Positions 48,607 to 61,289 of a DNA stretch of 64,000 nucleotides are shown here, piece after piece (within the stretch, counting starts at the first letter, position 1; each line of letters opens with the position of its first letter). A program made the position numbers and the translations under genes. Origin of the DNA: Hevea brasiliensis (taxonomy: Eukaryota; Streptophyta; Magnoliopsida; Malpighiales; Euphorbiaceae); NCBI RefSeq assembly GCF_030052815.1, contig NC_079495.1:116538194-116602193 (forward strand). The letters are read 5' to 3'. Below the pieces are notes generated by a model. The model searched no databases. It was not told the DNA's origin and saw only the letters and a program-made list of their open reading frames with translations.

Positions 48607-48975
48607 ATACATAGCCTAGTCCACCATTTTTCAAGAAAGCTAACCTTAGTGCATCCTGCTCTCCATCTACGTCGAACACCTTTTAGTTCTTGGGGTTTTA
48701 TGGATTCCAGGAAGCTCACACTTGAAAAGGAACACAAGTAGGTTGTCAAACTAGGAAAAGAAGCAACGAACCTTACTATTTGTAGATTCTCTTTACACAG
48801 CTTTGCACTCAAAATCATCAACAATATTCTCTGTATCATAACAAACGTCTTTGAGCTTCGAAACCAAATGGTAAGCTCATGGTTCCTCCCTTGTTGTTCC
48901 TTGGCATCCAAGACTATGGCTTTAATGATAGATAGTGTGCTCTTAATCTTAAGCTTGTCAAAATCATTCACAAAA
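48607..48975 (-). pseudogene. NLR (CC-NBS-LRR) coiled-coil fragment
   Basis: The minus strand encodes DKLKIKSTLSIIKAIVLDAK, then EQQGRNHELTIWF. This is close to the Rx/RGA-type N-terminal coiled coil of plant NLR immune receptors (LKSTLS.IKAVLLDAEE pattern). A frameshift after IWF moves the continuation to another frame (VCYDTENIVDDFECKAV), then SKVRCFFS and LLVFLFK, again matching the family. Nothing of the NB-ARC or LRR parts is present. The fragment begins beside a MITE and ends at the chromovirus insertion site. It is non-functional. Confidence 0.65.
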
Positions 48976-49010
48976 TGGAGACAAAGTCTTTTTTTTTTAA
49001 TTATTTTTTA

Positions 49011-49255
49011 TTAGATTGTCATTACAAAAGAAAACATCCGAAAAAACTCAAACTTTATTTTTTCTAATAATTGTATCCCAAACTATTTTTTTTAAAATTA
49101 TACCTTGAACTTTAGACTTCAATTTAATTGCACCCTACCGTTAGCATTTTCATTAACACTTAATAGCAGTGGTAGGTCAACATTTATAACCCCTAAATTA
49201 AACCCTAAATTAGAATAAACTAAACCTAAATGGTAAAATTTAAAAAAGAAAAACA

Positions 49256-49298
<43 letters not shown>

Positions 49299-49472
49299 CA
49301 CACACACACACTCTGAGAAACTTGTAAAAGGAAAAACGAAGAAAAAGCCAGTGGTGCTTGGTGTCAGTCCATTGTAGGGTGTAATTGAACTGATGTCCAA
49401 AGTTTAGGGTGTGATTATTAATAAAAATAATTTAGGGTAATATTTTTAATCTTAGTTGGTATGACAATCCAA
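49011..49472. mobile_element. Putative MITE with CT microsatellite
   Basis: TTAGATTGTCAT at the left pairs with ATGACAATCCAA at the right (10 of 12). Inner arms are also roughly complementary (ATCCCAAACT... and ...AGTTTAGGGTGTGAT). Inside lie a CT run and a CA run (49258-49310). No clear target duplication was seen. Confidence 0.4.
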
Positions 49473-50535
49473 TCATATATTGACATGTGGATTAAATAAA
49501 AAATAATAATATTATGTTTTTAAGTAATAACAGAGTCCCTCACGTTCACGTTCCAGCGACAATTAAGAGTTCTTTCAGAAAAAGAAAGCAACCACAATTT
49601 CAAATAGTACCAGAGATGAGAGAAGAAAATTAAACAAGAACTAATTGAAAAGCTTGGTAATAACAAGCTAACAAAGTGACATGCATGTTTTCTGGCTATA
49701 TTTTGTTTTTTTTTTAATTTTCTTTAGTACTTTTTTATGACAATTACAAAAATATATGTTCTTTTTATTTGTTTGAAAAAGTTGTTGGAACAAGTGTTTT
49801 TTTTAAGTACTTTGTGATGACAAGATTTTTCTTGGCTTTAGCATGTTAAAATTATTTATAATTTCAATTTTTTCTCTGACTTAAGATTGTATATGTGAGG
49901 CTCTCTCCTAAAAAAATTCTTTAAACTTCAATCCAATTATTTAATAGTAATTAGTAAATAATAATAAACAACATAATTAAAATTCTAAAATAATAATGGA
50001 AATAATTAATATAATAATTAAAAAAGGTATGTTCTTTTTATTTGTTTGAATAAGTTGCTGTAACAATATTTTTTGTTGGGTTAAAATGGTCCATTTCAAT
50101 TAATACAAGATTTGATGAGGTCATTTTTGACATTTTCTTAATGTATTTGGTTCAAAAAAATATATTTTAGAATTATAACCTAATGAGCCCATTGTTGTCG
50201 GCACATTTGAGGCTTAAAGGAAAGTAACCATGGTCTAAAATCTAAATTAACATGTACTTAATATTTTTAATATGGGACCAAACAATATTGTAGTGATGTT
50301 AAAATTCAAATCTTTCTTATCATAGTTCTATTGGTAACTTTAAATTAGAAAAGGGTGTGATATTAAATTAGAGAAATTGGTATAATGACAGATTCCAATT
50401 ATGCAAAAAGTATAACTAATAAGTTGTTTTAAACCGTCATTTTGTTTTATAATAAATTGCTAAAGTATTTAAAGTTTTTTTTTTATTATTATATGATATA
50501 TTATAAATTTTTATTACAATTATATCCCTTAGAAA
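49473..50535. other. AT-rich spacer, nothing recognisable
   Basis: Only homopolymer runs and short AT-rich repeats. No coding signal. Confidence 0.6.
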
Positions 50536-50727
50536 TGATGGAGCACTGCAAACATAGATGTTGATAATGAAACTCCATATGTTAGTCAAAGTAAAAAAGA
50601 TATTGATACTTTGATGAATATAGTTGTTTGTAATGATGGTGAGGCATATAAATTATACAATGATTACACTATTAGAGTTGGTACAAGGAATAGTTCGCAA
50701 AAAGGAATATTATTGTTGAACTGAAGG

Positions 50728-51204
50728 TAGGGGTGTGCAAACGGTCGGTTCGGTTCCGAACCGAACCGAACCGAACCGATAAAACCGAAAATTTTAAAAA
50801 CCAAACCGAACCGATTGATAAGAGAAAACCGAACCGAATCGAACCGATAAATTTCGGTTCGGTTTTAAACCAATCAAACCAAAATTTATAAAATTTCATA
50901 TTTTTAACATTAAATCTAAATAATAAAAACATAAAAACAAAAAAAAATTAGAAATCATAACTCAAAAATCTTTAGGTTCGGTTCGATTTTCTTTGATTTC
51001 GGTTCGGTTCGATTCGGTTCGATTCAATTTGATTCGATTTTTTTATTTCCTATATATATTAATAATTTCGGTTCGGTTCGGTTTTTTTATTTTTTTATGA
51101 AAATAACCGAACCGAACCGATTAAATTTTAAAACCGAACCGATTGAACCGAATTAATCGGTTCGGTTCAGTTTTTCGGTTTAAACCGAAAACTGCACACC
51201 CCTA
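50728..51204. mobile_element. hAT-type MITE built of CGGTT-rich repeats
   Basis: 477 bp with inverted ends TAGGGGTGTGCA and TGCACACCCCTA and a perfect 8-bp target duplication ACTGAAGG (50720-50727 and 51205-51212), the hAT size. The interior consists largely of GGTTCGGTTCGG-like pentamer repeats on one side and their complement on the other, so it folds back on itself. It splits the FAR1-like pseudogene. Confidence 0.88.
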
Positions 51205-52908
51205 ACTGAAGGTTTTAATAAATAATTTATACTTTTTGAAATAAGAACTAGTTGTCAAGCTATGGTTCGTTTTAGAGTTATAGATGGCATGTAGAAAGTC
51301 ACAAAGTTTATATAAGAACATAACCATAAACTTGCATCAAATGTATCTCTTGAGGTCTAATAGGTTGTTAACTACTTCCAAAGCCAATGTCATAAACTCA
51401 ATGGTCAATGCAAGCATAAGTAACATAAATGCTTATGCATAATGTCTAGAGAATTTGGGGAAAGTGAGTATGTTGGTTTCAGCAAAAGAGACTGTTATAA
51501 TTATATTAATAAATAAAATATGTTTTTGATTGAAGCAGGTGATTCTCAGAGTTTAATAAATCATTTCAAACATAGAATAAGTGATGATGTGATGTATATA
51601 TACATAATTCAAGTCGATCGGGAGAATAAAATGACAATTTCTTTTTAACGAGATGGGAGATCAATAATTCATTATGATTGTTTTGGTGATGTGGTTATTT
51701 TTGAAACCACTATTCACACAAATAAAGATAATTTAATTTGTGCGCCATATGTTGGGGTTAATTACCATTGACAAATTGCATGTTTGGTTGTGCATTCTTA
51801 CTAGATAAAATTACAGATTCCTTTTTATGGTTTTTTACATCATTCTTAGAATCAATGGGAGGAAAAGCACCAAAAATAATAATAACTGATCAAGATCAAG
51901 CAATATCCAATGCCATAAAAAAAATTACTCCTAATACTAGACATCAATTGTGTTTATGGCATATTTCAAAGAATAATGTTCCTTCTCATTTGGGCAGTCA
52001 CAATTCAAATCCTGAATTTTGTAGGCTTTCTTTTTTTTTTTTTTTTTTTATAAATGCTTACAAGGTTTTGTAACATAGGTTGAATTCCAAGCAACATAGA
52101 ATAGAATGATGGATGAATTTAATGGCATTAGAAACCATAAATGGCTAAATGGTTTAAATAAAATTCATGAAAAGTTGTGTGTGGCTTTGAATAAAGATGT
52201 ACTTTTGGATGGATTTATATTCTTTCGAAGAAGTGAAAGCATAAATAATGTATTAAATGATATTGTAAACAAAACTATTTCACTTACAAAATTTATGCTT
52301 TCATTTGAGGATTTAGTGGCAGGGTGGTATTCTAAAGAAGCAAGCGAAGATTATAATTATAGAAAAGGTTTGCCTTTTCGTGCTATTAGGAATAATGGCA
52401 TTTTGAATCATGTGGCAAATGTTTATACTAATAAAATTTTCAAGTTATTTCAGAATGAATTGCTTAATGGGATTGCAACAAATTGGGTGGAATTTGCTTT
52501 ACAACAAAGACTATGCATTTTAATGCTTATATTATGGATTAGTTGCACTTGTAAGAAATTTCAGCCATGGGATTATTGTGTTTACATGGATTAAAAATCT
52601 TTGCTATCAAGAATGTGATCAAGATACTAGAAAATTCTATTTTAAGAAGATGGACTAAAGATGTAAAGAATGGGATGCTTAAATACGTGCAAGAAGAATT
52701 TCAAGGGAATGATGAGGAGGTTGAAACCATTTTTCATAATAATTTGATGAAGCTTTCTTATGATATTGTAATGAGAAGCCAAGAAAATGAAGTTACTAGA
52801 TAAATTTGTCGAGATGCATTTCGTAAATTGGACATTGATGTTAATAAGGAGTTAACAAAGCTACAATTAAGTGTAAATAATGCAAACATAGAGCATCATA
52901 TTATTGAT

Positions 52909-53396
52909 GGATAAATTTTAACAACTGTCTCTGAACTTATATAGTTGTAACATTATAGTACTTCAACTTTAAAATGTAACATAAAACCCCCTCAATTTTT
53001 AAATTTTGCACACTAAAATCCCTTTAACTTTTAATTAATGATTTTCTAGTTTGATACTGACGTAAATAGATCCAGTGTGATGCTTAGTCAACATTTTTTT
53101 TTCCTTTCTTATGCAAAGTATAAAATTATTCTCTCTAAACATGAAAAAGTATTTTCTCTACAGAGAGTAAAAGGATTCAATTTACACATGGCTTGAGAGA
53201 GTAAAGAGAAATGATGACTAAACATTACAATAAAACTGGCTAGGTCAACATCTAACTGGAAAATCGGTGATTGGAGGTTAGAGGGATTTTACTGTGTAAA
53301 ATTTGAAATTTAAGGGGGTTTTATGTTATATTTTTAAATTAAAGTACTGTAGTGTTACAACTATATAAGTTCAAGGACGTTTGTTAAAATTTACCC
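52909..53396. mobile_element. MITE family A, copy 4
   Basis: 488 bp, GGATAAATTTTAACAACTGT...TTAAAATTTACCC, flanked by TATTATTGAT (52899-52908) and TATTATCAAT (53397-53406), 8 of 10 matching. It sits inside the 3' part of the FAR1-like pseudogene. Confidence 0.82.
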
Positions 53397-53540
53397 TATT
53401 ATCAATTCATTTAATGAGGATGTTGGGGATGATTCTATTTTAGATCCTTCATCAATTAAGCTGCAGGGTGTCTCAAATGCAATATTGAATGGTCATTTTA
53501 AAAAGAGAAAGACTAAAGCAAGTAAAGAATAAAAAAAAAA

Positions 53541-54209
53541 ATTCAGGTATTTAAAATATTTAATAGTTTTATATAATGTGGGAAAAATCATGCAATCAAA
53601 TATTAAAGACTCTTCACAAATTGGTAAGATCTTCAAAGTATGCATCTATTGCTTCTACAAATATGGGTGTAGAATATTTTAGTTGGCATGATTTCTAACA
53701 ACATAGCAGGCCTATGTACATACAATTTGAAAAAATGTCAAGCCACACAATCATATCAATTCAAAATAGAATGAATGGTTTGCCATCTCAAATGGCTTTG
53801 CCCATGAAATCTCAATTGCCTATGCATACACAAAATGGCTATTGTTATGCCATCTCAAGTATGACCTATTGAACAATTTTATTTATTGTTTGAGATGATT
53901 CATATATTGATATATATAATAATAAAATATGTATTTCTTTTTGAAGGCATATGAATTTAATTGCAATATTAATAATAATGTGCCATACACAAGCATGTTA
54001 CAATCCATGGAACCAACAACACATTTAGGTCTAGTAAGTAAAAATTAATGTAGTTTACATATAATTTAATATTATCATAATATCCAATTTTAACTAAATT
54101 AATTATTATCATTATTTTATAGGGACCAAGTTCCAATATGGAAAAGAAATCTTGAATTTTCATATACGCTTGAAGTGTGTAGATTTCATGGTAAATTAAT
54201 GGCCACTCA

Positions 54210-54274
<65 letters not shown>

Positions 54275-55351
54275 GGCCTTATTGTTTCTTTTCTTAATAT
54301 ATTTTTACAGGTACCATTCTAATTGCGGAAGAGATAAGTTTTCCCAAGTATCATATTAATTTCTTTAGAATGCTAAGCATTTTATTTATTAAAAAGTGTG
54401 TATTCATTGTTGAGGGATTATGGGCTCTATTCTTTATTCAACAATTACTTATTATTGTAACATGTGTCCCGACATCACTTTGATTTTATTTCCAGTTTTC
54501 CTTATCTAAATTCTTGTAAAAAATATAATTTCTTTCAAAGTTTGGCCAATAAGTAAGGTTCCTATTAATCACATGGTAGATGAAAAACAACATTATTATT
54601 TGAATATGATAACTTGAATGGATGTCCATTGATCCTTACAAAGAGTAGAGACTGGAAATTGGTAGGCTGAAAATTGGTATTCACTTCCATGGATGTCCAT
54701 TGATCCTTCACTTTATACTAGTTAGGTTTATTTTGAAATTTTATTCAATGCAAACTGGTAGATAACAATAGTGTTTGAAAGTGATAGTGCAAATCTCAAC
54801 CTCATCTACATTTAATGGATGAAAAAAAAAAAAAATGTCACCCCTTTCCCACATGACCACTTTTGAGATGGTTAATCATAATGTGGTATTTAATCTTAAT
54901 GTTTCCCTATTCAACTCATTAATGTTACGCCATTGTCTTTTATGTGTGTCAGCACAAAGTCTTTTATATTTATTTGCTTTACAATGACTAATCCAACTAT
55001 TCTTAAATAATTATACACTTATTAGTTGAAAATTTTACTGACCAACTTTTGAAAATGAACAAGTAATACTCAATTTGAAAATTATAGACAGATCCTTCAA
55101 AATGATCTAGTTTCGACAAAGATTTAGGATCCACAGAAAAGAAAAATGGTAAGACAAGACTAGAGTTAATCAAAATGCAAAGGAAATTCGTAGCGATTAG
55201 CATCAACATCAGAACGGGATAAAATTGTCCATCAACATCAACATGTCCATCAACATCAACACCAGAATCTTTAGGGCTGCCTCATATTTGAGCAGGCCCT
55301 TGGTTGCTCCCTCAAAATATAAGCTTCGATGCCATTAAGGAACAGGCAAGG
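53541..55351. other. AT-rich region with TTA microsatellite
   Basis: No gene found. Around 53750-53860 one frame is Met/Gln/Asn-rich (QNRMNGLPSQMALPMKSQ) and may be the end of the FAR1-like pseudogene. A (TTA)n run of about 21 units lies at 54211-54274. Confidence 0.55.
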
Positions 55352-55974
55352 TAAACCCAATGAAGAATGCAAGTTGCAAAAATGTCAATGACCTAGTTCA
55401 AATCCAAAATTTTTAGTAAAAAATGTCTATAATGTCTATAAGTGATAACAAACTAATGAAAAAAATAATCTACTTCTTAAATATCATACAACAAATAACA
55501 ACCATCATTTTTTACCGTGTGCTAATATATTTTACACTCCTAGAAGGCCATAGCAAATAGAATATTAAAAATTCCTTCTTATGAGAAAAATTGTAGCTTT
55601 AGGCATTAGCATTTATCTAGGGATAAATTTTAACAACCGTTCTTGAATGGTCCTATTTTAGATCCTTCATCAGTTACGCTAAAGGGTGTCTCAAAAATGT
55701 CTAGATAAACCCAATGAAGAATGCAAGTTGCAAAAATGTCAATGACCTAGTTCAAATCCAAAATTTTTAGTAAAAAATGTCTATAATGTCTATAAGTCAT
55801 AACAAACTAATGAAAAAATAAATCTACTTCTTAAAAATCATACAAAAAATAACAACCATCATTTTTTACAATGTGCTAACATATTTTACACTCCTAGAAG
55901 GCCATAGCAAATAGAATATTAAAAATTCCTTCTAATGAGAAAAATTGCAGCTTTAGGCATTAGCATTTATCTAG
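55352..55974. repeat. Direct duplication of 269 bp around an 85-bp spacer
   Basis: 55352-55620 and 55706-55974 are highly similar, of equal length and direct. The spacer (55621-55705) starts with the first 20-odd bases of MITE family A (GGATAAATTTTAACAACCGT). It then resembles the FAR1-pseudogene tail at 53430-53480 (TATTTTAGATCCTTCATCA). Confidence 0.85.
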
Positions 55975-58900
55975 AGAAGCATCGGAGAATTAAACACCAA
56001 TGCAAGTGAGTAAAATATTAGTGCAAAATATAATAATTTTAATTTACTTTCCCATCATCATAATGATCACTAATACAAATATGAAGAATGGCTCTTCAAT
56101 CAATTTTGTCTAGGCATTAGGCTAATAACCCAAATGACATCTACATGTGATGAGATTCGCCACACGTTGTGTAATTACCCATGCCAAAGTATTACTAAAA
56201 TTTTTGTGTATAGTTGCAGAAGATTCTAGACTTAATGAAGTTTGGTTGCCGAAGCTATTGAAGTTCAGATACCAAATTTCTAACGGAAAAATAATATAAA
56301 TATAAAGTGTGAGACATTTCTCCCACCCACATCCTCTAATCAAAGAGAGAGGAAAGAGAGGGTCAACATGTGTTTGTGGATAAGATCTTAGGAAAGCTCT
56401 TGGGATATAGGGTGTTGGGTTAGTGAGGAAGGGAGAAATGAGGGAAAAAAAAAAAAGGAGGGGGGATGGAAAACTCTAGAGATCCTGAAAAAAAGAGAGA
56501 GTTGGTGAGAGAAATACCTCTTATCCTCTATTTATATTAGTCTAACTCGAGAAGTTCGGCAACCCAAGTTTGAAATCTCTCAATGGTTATACGAGTTTTA
56601 GGTTTTGGATTCAAAATTATATGAATCAAATATTCTACTTCTGTTACACATTCTTTGTCCACGAGCACATTGCAATGACAAGCCCTAATCCTCCTTCACT
56701 TTTTATTATCATCATCAAGTGGCTTTTGATTGAAAAAATTACAATATGTTTTCTTCTATCTTGCACTAACAAGCTTTGAAGCATTTCAAGAAAACTTGTA
56801 GTGGTATTTAAGAATTCAACATTTTGTAACATTTACAAATCCTACCCATTTAAATTAATTATCTCTACTCCACCAAAAAATGCTCATTTATATCTAAAAG
56901 CAGAAAATGAGTACTTACCTTCACCATTGATGATTATGAGCCCAATCACCATTAAAATAGGATAGACCTACAAGAGACCACAAAGAATGAATTACAAAAT
57001 GTTAGCCAAACAATAGAACCGAAAAAGAGAAATGAAAAAAAAAAAAAATCAAAAACTGCCGGTGAAAAAAATAACGAAATCGAGCTCTAAATTAAAATTT
57101 TAGATATAAAAATTATGAAAAGATAGAAGCACTGCCATTGGAGGTTTTACACTACATTGAAGATGAGATCTATGTTAGTGGACGCTAGAGCCAATCCTAC
57201 TCTGCAATGCACCATCCATGTAAGCATCAGAACCCTTGACTACCACCCCAAATGATCTGATTATAGTGAAAATTGGGAATCAGAACATTATTTTCCATAG
57301 TTTTTTTTTTTTTTTAATTGTCCTCCTTCAATGCTCTAATATTTTGTCCCTCATTTTATACAATTATTCTAATGATTTGAGAAGTCTCTAATGACTTATA
57401 ACCACCATAGATTATTCAGAAGAGATGAAGCTCGCGTATCTAGTAGATTAAGGCAAACCAAACAACAATTCTCTAGTTATATATATATATATATATTGCA
57501 TGATCGGTTTTATAGGTAGCAAATTAAACATTTTTTATTTAGATGATTATAAAAGCAATTAACCAGTCAAGATCTAACGGTTCATATTAAATAAATAAAA
57601 AAAAAGACTGATTCAAAGTGGCTGTTGTATCATGCAGCACTGCATGAAATAACTAACTTCATATTTAACCATGTTATTGATAACAGCTAAATCTAACCTT
57701 TAGGCCATCGGATCATCTCTCCTTTCATATTAAATCTAGATGAAACCAAGATTACTCCAATTCTAGTCCCTTTCTTGTTCATTACCATTAAGCTATGTTT
57801 GTCTGCCTAATTGGAATTGCCCTTAGGTTTTCATCTAAAAATTCTAAATCACATGATTCGTCGTCTAAAATTGAATTCTATGCCAATAATTTTGTGATTA
57901 CGGAGCTTGCAGGTATTGTATTAAAATAGCTTACCGATTTTTTTTTACATATAAAAATAAAAAAAAAATACATCATTAATTAGAAATGGAGTAAAAAAAA
58001 AATATATAAATCAAAATATTATATTTTTGCATAAATAAAATTAACCACTCATGTAAAAAAATAATATAAAAGAATTTAAAAAATTCAATAGTATTAACAA
58101 AGTTTCTACATTAGCCAATAGACAGGCGGTGAATTTCACTCTTTAACTCCATTGATTTTTTAAAAGCCCTAACAGATAATATCTATATTAGATAATATCT
58201 AAATTTAGATTTTCTATTACAATACATTAGCCAATAGGCTAGTTATGGGCTCCACTTTTTGACTCCATTGTCTTTTTAGATATATCTAGTAGAGAACTTT
58301 TTTTTTTTTTTAAAAAAAAAAAAATCCAAACAACAAAAAGACATAATAACTCTATTAAGGATTTATTCTCTCAAAATATATCAACAATAATATATCTAAA
58401 TATATATGCTCAAAATTCATTCTAAATAGATATAGATGTAAGGGTTATTAGAAAAAAGAAAACAAAAAATAAAGGAAAGGGTTTGTCATCAGTAAAAATA
58501 TTCATTAGTAACTAAAAATTAAATCAAAGGGAGTAAACGAAGAAAAAAAAGAAGAAAATGAGAGAGAAAGGGAGGTTTTTAGATGGAAGACAGCTTATTA
58601 ATTGGTTAAATGAGCCATTTGCATAGAAAATGAGACTTTAATTATAAAGGAGGTTTCTCCAATTATTTTACCCTTTGCATTAAGCTATGCTCATCTTGTT
58701 CCTAGTTAATTGGAAAAATCCTGTTTTGATTAAAAAAAAGGAAATAAAATATGCTATCTTGAACGCTCCAAAATCGAGAATTAATTAAAAAAAAAAAACT
58801 TTAACAAAAGAAGGTGTAGCAATGTCTTTCCACAATTATGTATTTTAGATTATATTGAATTAGTTTGGGTCTTCTTTTCGTAGCAAAGGTTAATGCATCA

Positions 58901-60088
58901 CATTTTCAACGTCGGACGACTTTGTGCAATATGCAACTTCCCTAGATCTTTACAATATTTGAAAGAATCTTCTTTTATACATTAAATTAAATTAAATTAA
59001 ATATCCCATTTAAATGTTCTATTAGTTATATATATAGAGACTTTCTTTATTAATAATAATAATAATAATAATAGGTGTTAGAAATGAATTTGATTTTTTT
59101 AAGCTATATTGTTAATAGCACTATATTATAAAGATTTGAATTTTTTTAAAGTAAATTATATTAATTTATTTAATATTATAATTATTAATTATAAATTAAT
59201 ATAATTTATTAAAATTATATATTATACTATCAAATTGTAAATTTTCCTTATTTGTTTAGTTAAATAATAAAATGGGGTAAACCATTGATAGATGACAATT
59301 ACCAAATCGCGGGTTAACTTAGAATTGAACAAATCAGAAGAATCGGCTACCTAACATTAAAAAATCCCTTAAATTGACCAAGAGGAAGAAGAAGAAGAAG
59401 AACCAGCTCAACCGTGTTCCTTCAGAAACGGTCTCTTTTGTCGTTTTTTGCAACCACAATTTAAAAATTGGGAAGACTGGTTGGTTTATGAAAAGTCAAG
59501 CACGTGGAGTGCAAGGGTTGAGTAATGAATTGGCTTTCCCACTCTTATGCCACACGGATTGCATGATAAGATTAATATTTGATACGTTATGGTTCATTGG
59601 TTAGTTAATTTCCTTCAACGACACTTCTCTCCGGTCTCCACCATCTCTCTTCCCAGAAATATACATATATATATTAGTAAAAAAATATTCTAAAAACAAT
59701 GACATGTAAACATTTTTTTTTAGAAGTTTATCACGTAATATATTTTATAAATATTTTTTTATTAATTATTATCTAATTTTTTATTTAAATTATTATTTTT
59801 TTAAAATTTAATTTTTAAAAATTAAGGTCTTTTAAAATTAAATATAATATTTAAAAATTATTTATATTATTTTATAAATACTAATTAATATTTAATTTTT
59901 TTATCTTTTTTAATTATTATTATTATTTATAATAGTACATTAATATTTATGATTTAGATTATTAATTTCTTTAAAATTTTATTTTTAAAAAATTAAGATA
60001 TTTTATGATTAAATGTAATATTTAAAAATTATTTATATTATTTTTTATAAATTTATTTATGTAAAAATATTTTTTATCACATGTTACC

Positions 60089-60143
<55 letters not shown>

Positions 60144-60168
60144 GTTTAAATAAAAAATAATTTAAAAG

Positions 60169-60216
<48 letters not shown>

Positions 60217-61289
60217 GTCATTGATGATCATTAGTTTGAATAAAATTTACCATCAATTTGTGATCTCATAATCAACTATTATATAATTTAATTAATTTTA
60301 AATTATTTTATATCTTTAATAAATATTTTTATTACATTGTTATATTTTTTCATTATTTTTATTGTAAAATCTTTATTAAAAGTTTTGAGAGATAAAAAGT
60401 ATAGTTTATATAAAAAATTATAAAAATAAAATATAGAGATTTAACTTGTTTATAATTAATATGTATTATTTTTTGCATTAATAATTTAATAATTTTTTTT
60501 ATTTCATTTTTTTAAAATTAATTAATGATTATTATTATTATTATTATTACTATCATAGTCAACTTATAACGATTTAATTGAAATGACCAAGTAAATAGGA
60601 AATATTTTACTACTAGTATAATACCCATATTATACATGGATAATTTATAATTTTTATATTTTAATTTAATTTTTAATTACATTCTAAATAATATAAATTA
60701 TTCCTATTAAATGAATTTTTAATTATAATTTCTCTCTTATTTAATTTAATTTAAAAAATTTTTATTTATTATAATAATAAAATTTTAATTAATTTATGGT
60801 ATAATTAATTAAAATACCTGTTTAATTTTTTCATACATATATTAATAATAGTTTTTGTGATTACTTCGATTAAAATGTAATAAAATTACTTTATTCAAAA
60901 AATAATTTAAATTTCATGAAATTTTTGTAATTTATATCATACTTTATATATCAAGATTACATCAAATATATTTGATTAATGAGAAAATAATATTATTTAA
61001 AATATATATATTAAATTACTAATAATGAATTAAATTATTTAATTCTAATAATAATAAAAATATATAACATTATTATTAATTATTTTTTAAAAGTATTACA
61101 TCTTTAAATTTTTATAAAGTGTAAATTTTTTTATTAGTATGATATATTTTTTATAAAATAATTCTTTAATAAAAATAGTAATCATTTTACATAAATTTAT
61201 AATATAAGATAAATATATTTCATAAAAATTAAAATTTTTGAATATTATTATTTTTTATTAATATAACAAATATTAAAAATACATATTAT
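55975..61289. other. Very AT-rich region, no gene seen
   Basis: I see no convincing gene. Short open frames (56122-56343, 56570-56779, 59374-59604) have no recognisable domain. Minor structure includes a diverged tandem duplication near 58110-58270 (ATTAGCCAATAG...ACTCCATTG twice), a roughly 200-bp duplication at 59750-60060, and AAT microsatellites. Confidence 0.55.
60089..60213. repeat. Two AAT/ATA trinucleotide microsatellites
   Basis: TAA-type runs at about 60089-60142 and 60169-60213 are separated by a short AT-rich spacer. The poly-Tyr and poly-Leu frames here are only the repeat. Confidence 0.95.

Larger units (their letters stand above)
50536..53540 (+). pseudogene. FAR1-related / MULE transposase pseudogene
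   Basis: Readable in pieces on the plus strand. A FAR1-type DNA-binding start (VCNDGEAYKLYNDYTIRVGT, about 50630-50690) is interrupted by a hAT-type MITE. Then come EHNHKLASNVS (about 51320), DSQSLINHFKHRISDDVMY, CFGDVVIFETTIHTNKDNLI and NLICAPYVGVNYH. The MULE catalytic-like segment follows (CMFGCAFLLDKITDSF, FLESMGGKAPKIIITDQDQA, HQLCLWHISKN). The C-terminal part runs at 52106-52800, and after another MITE the tail ILDPSSIKLQGVS and HFKKRKTKASKE. There are many stops and shifts. FAR1/FHY3 proteins are domesticated MULE transposases acting as light-signalling transcription factors; whether this was a host gene or a transposon cannot be told. Confidence 0.75.

Noticed and set aside
59374..59604. 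76-residue frame starting with a Lys-rich run, followed by pyrimidine-rich DNA
   Set aside because: It could be a short gene, but no domain, splice pattern or similarity is recognisable, so it was not called.
60022..60231. Poly-Tyr/poly-Leu frame
   Set aside because: Product of the AAT microsatellite.
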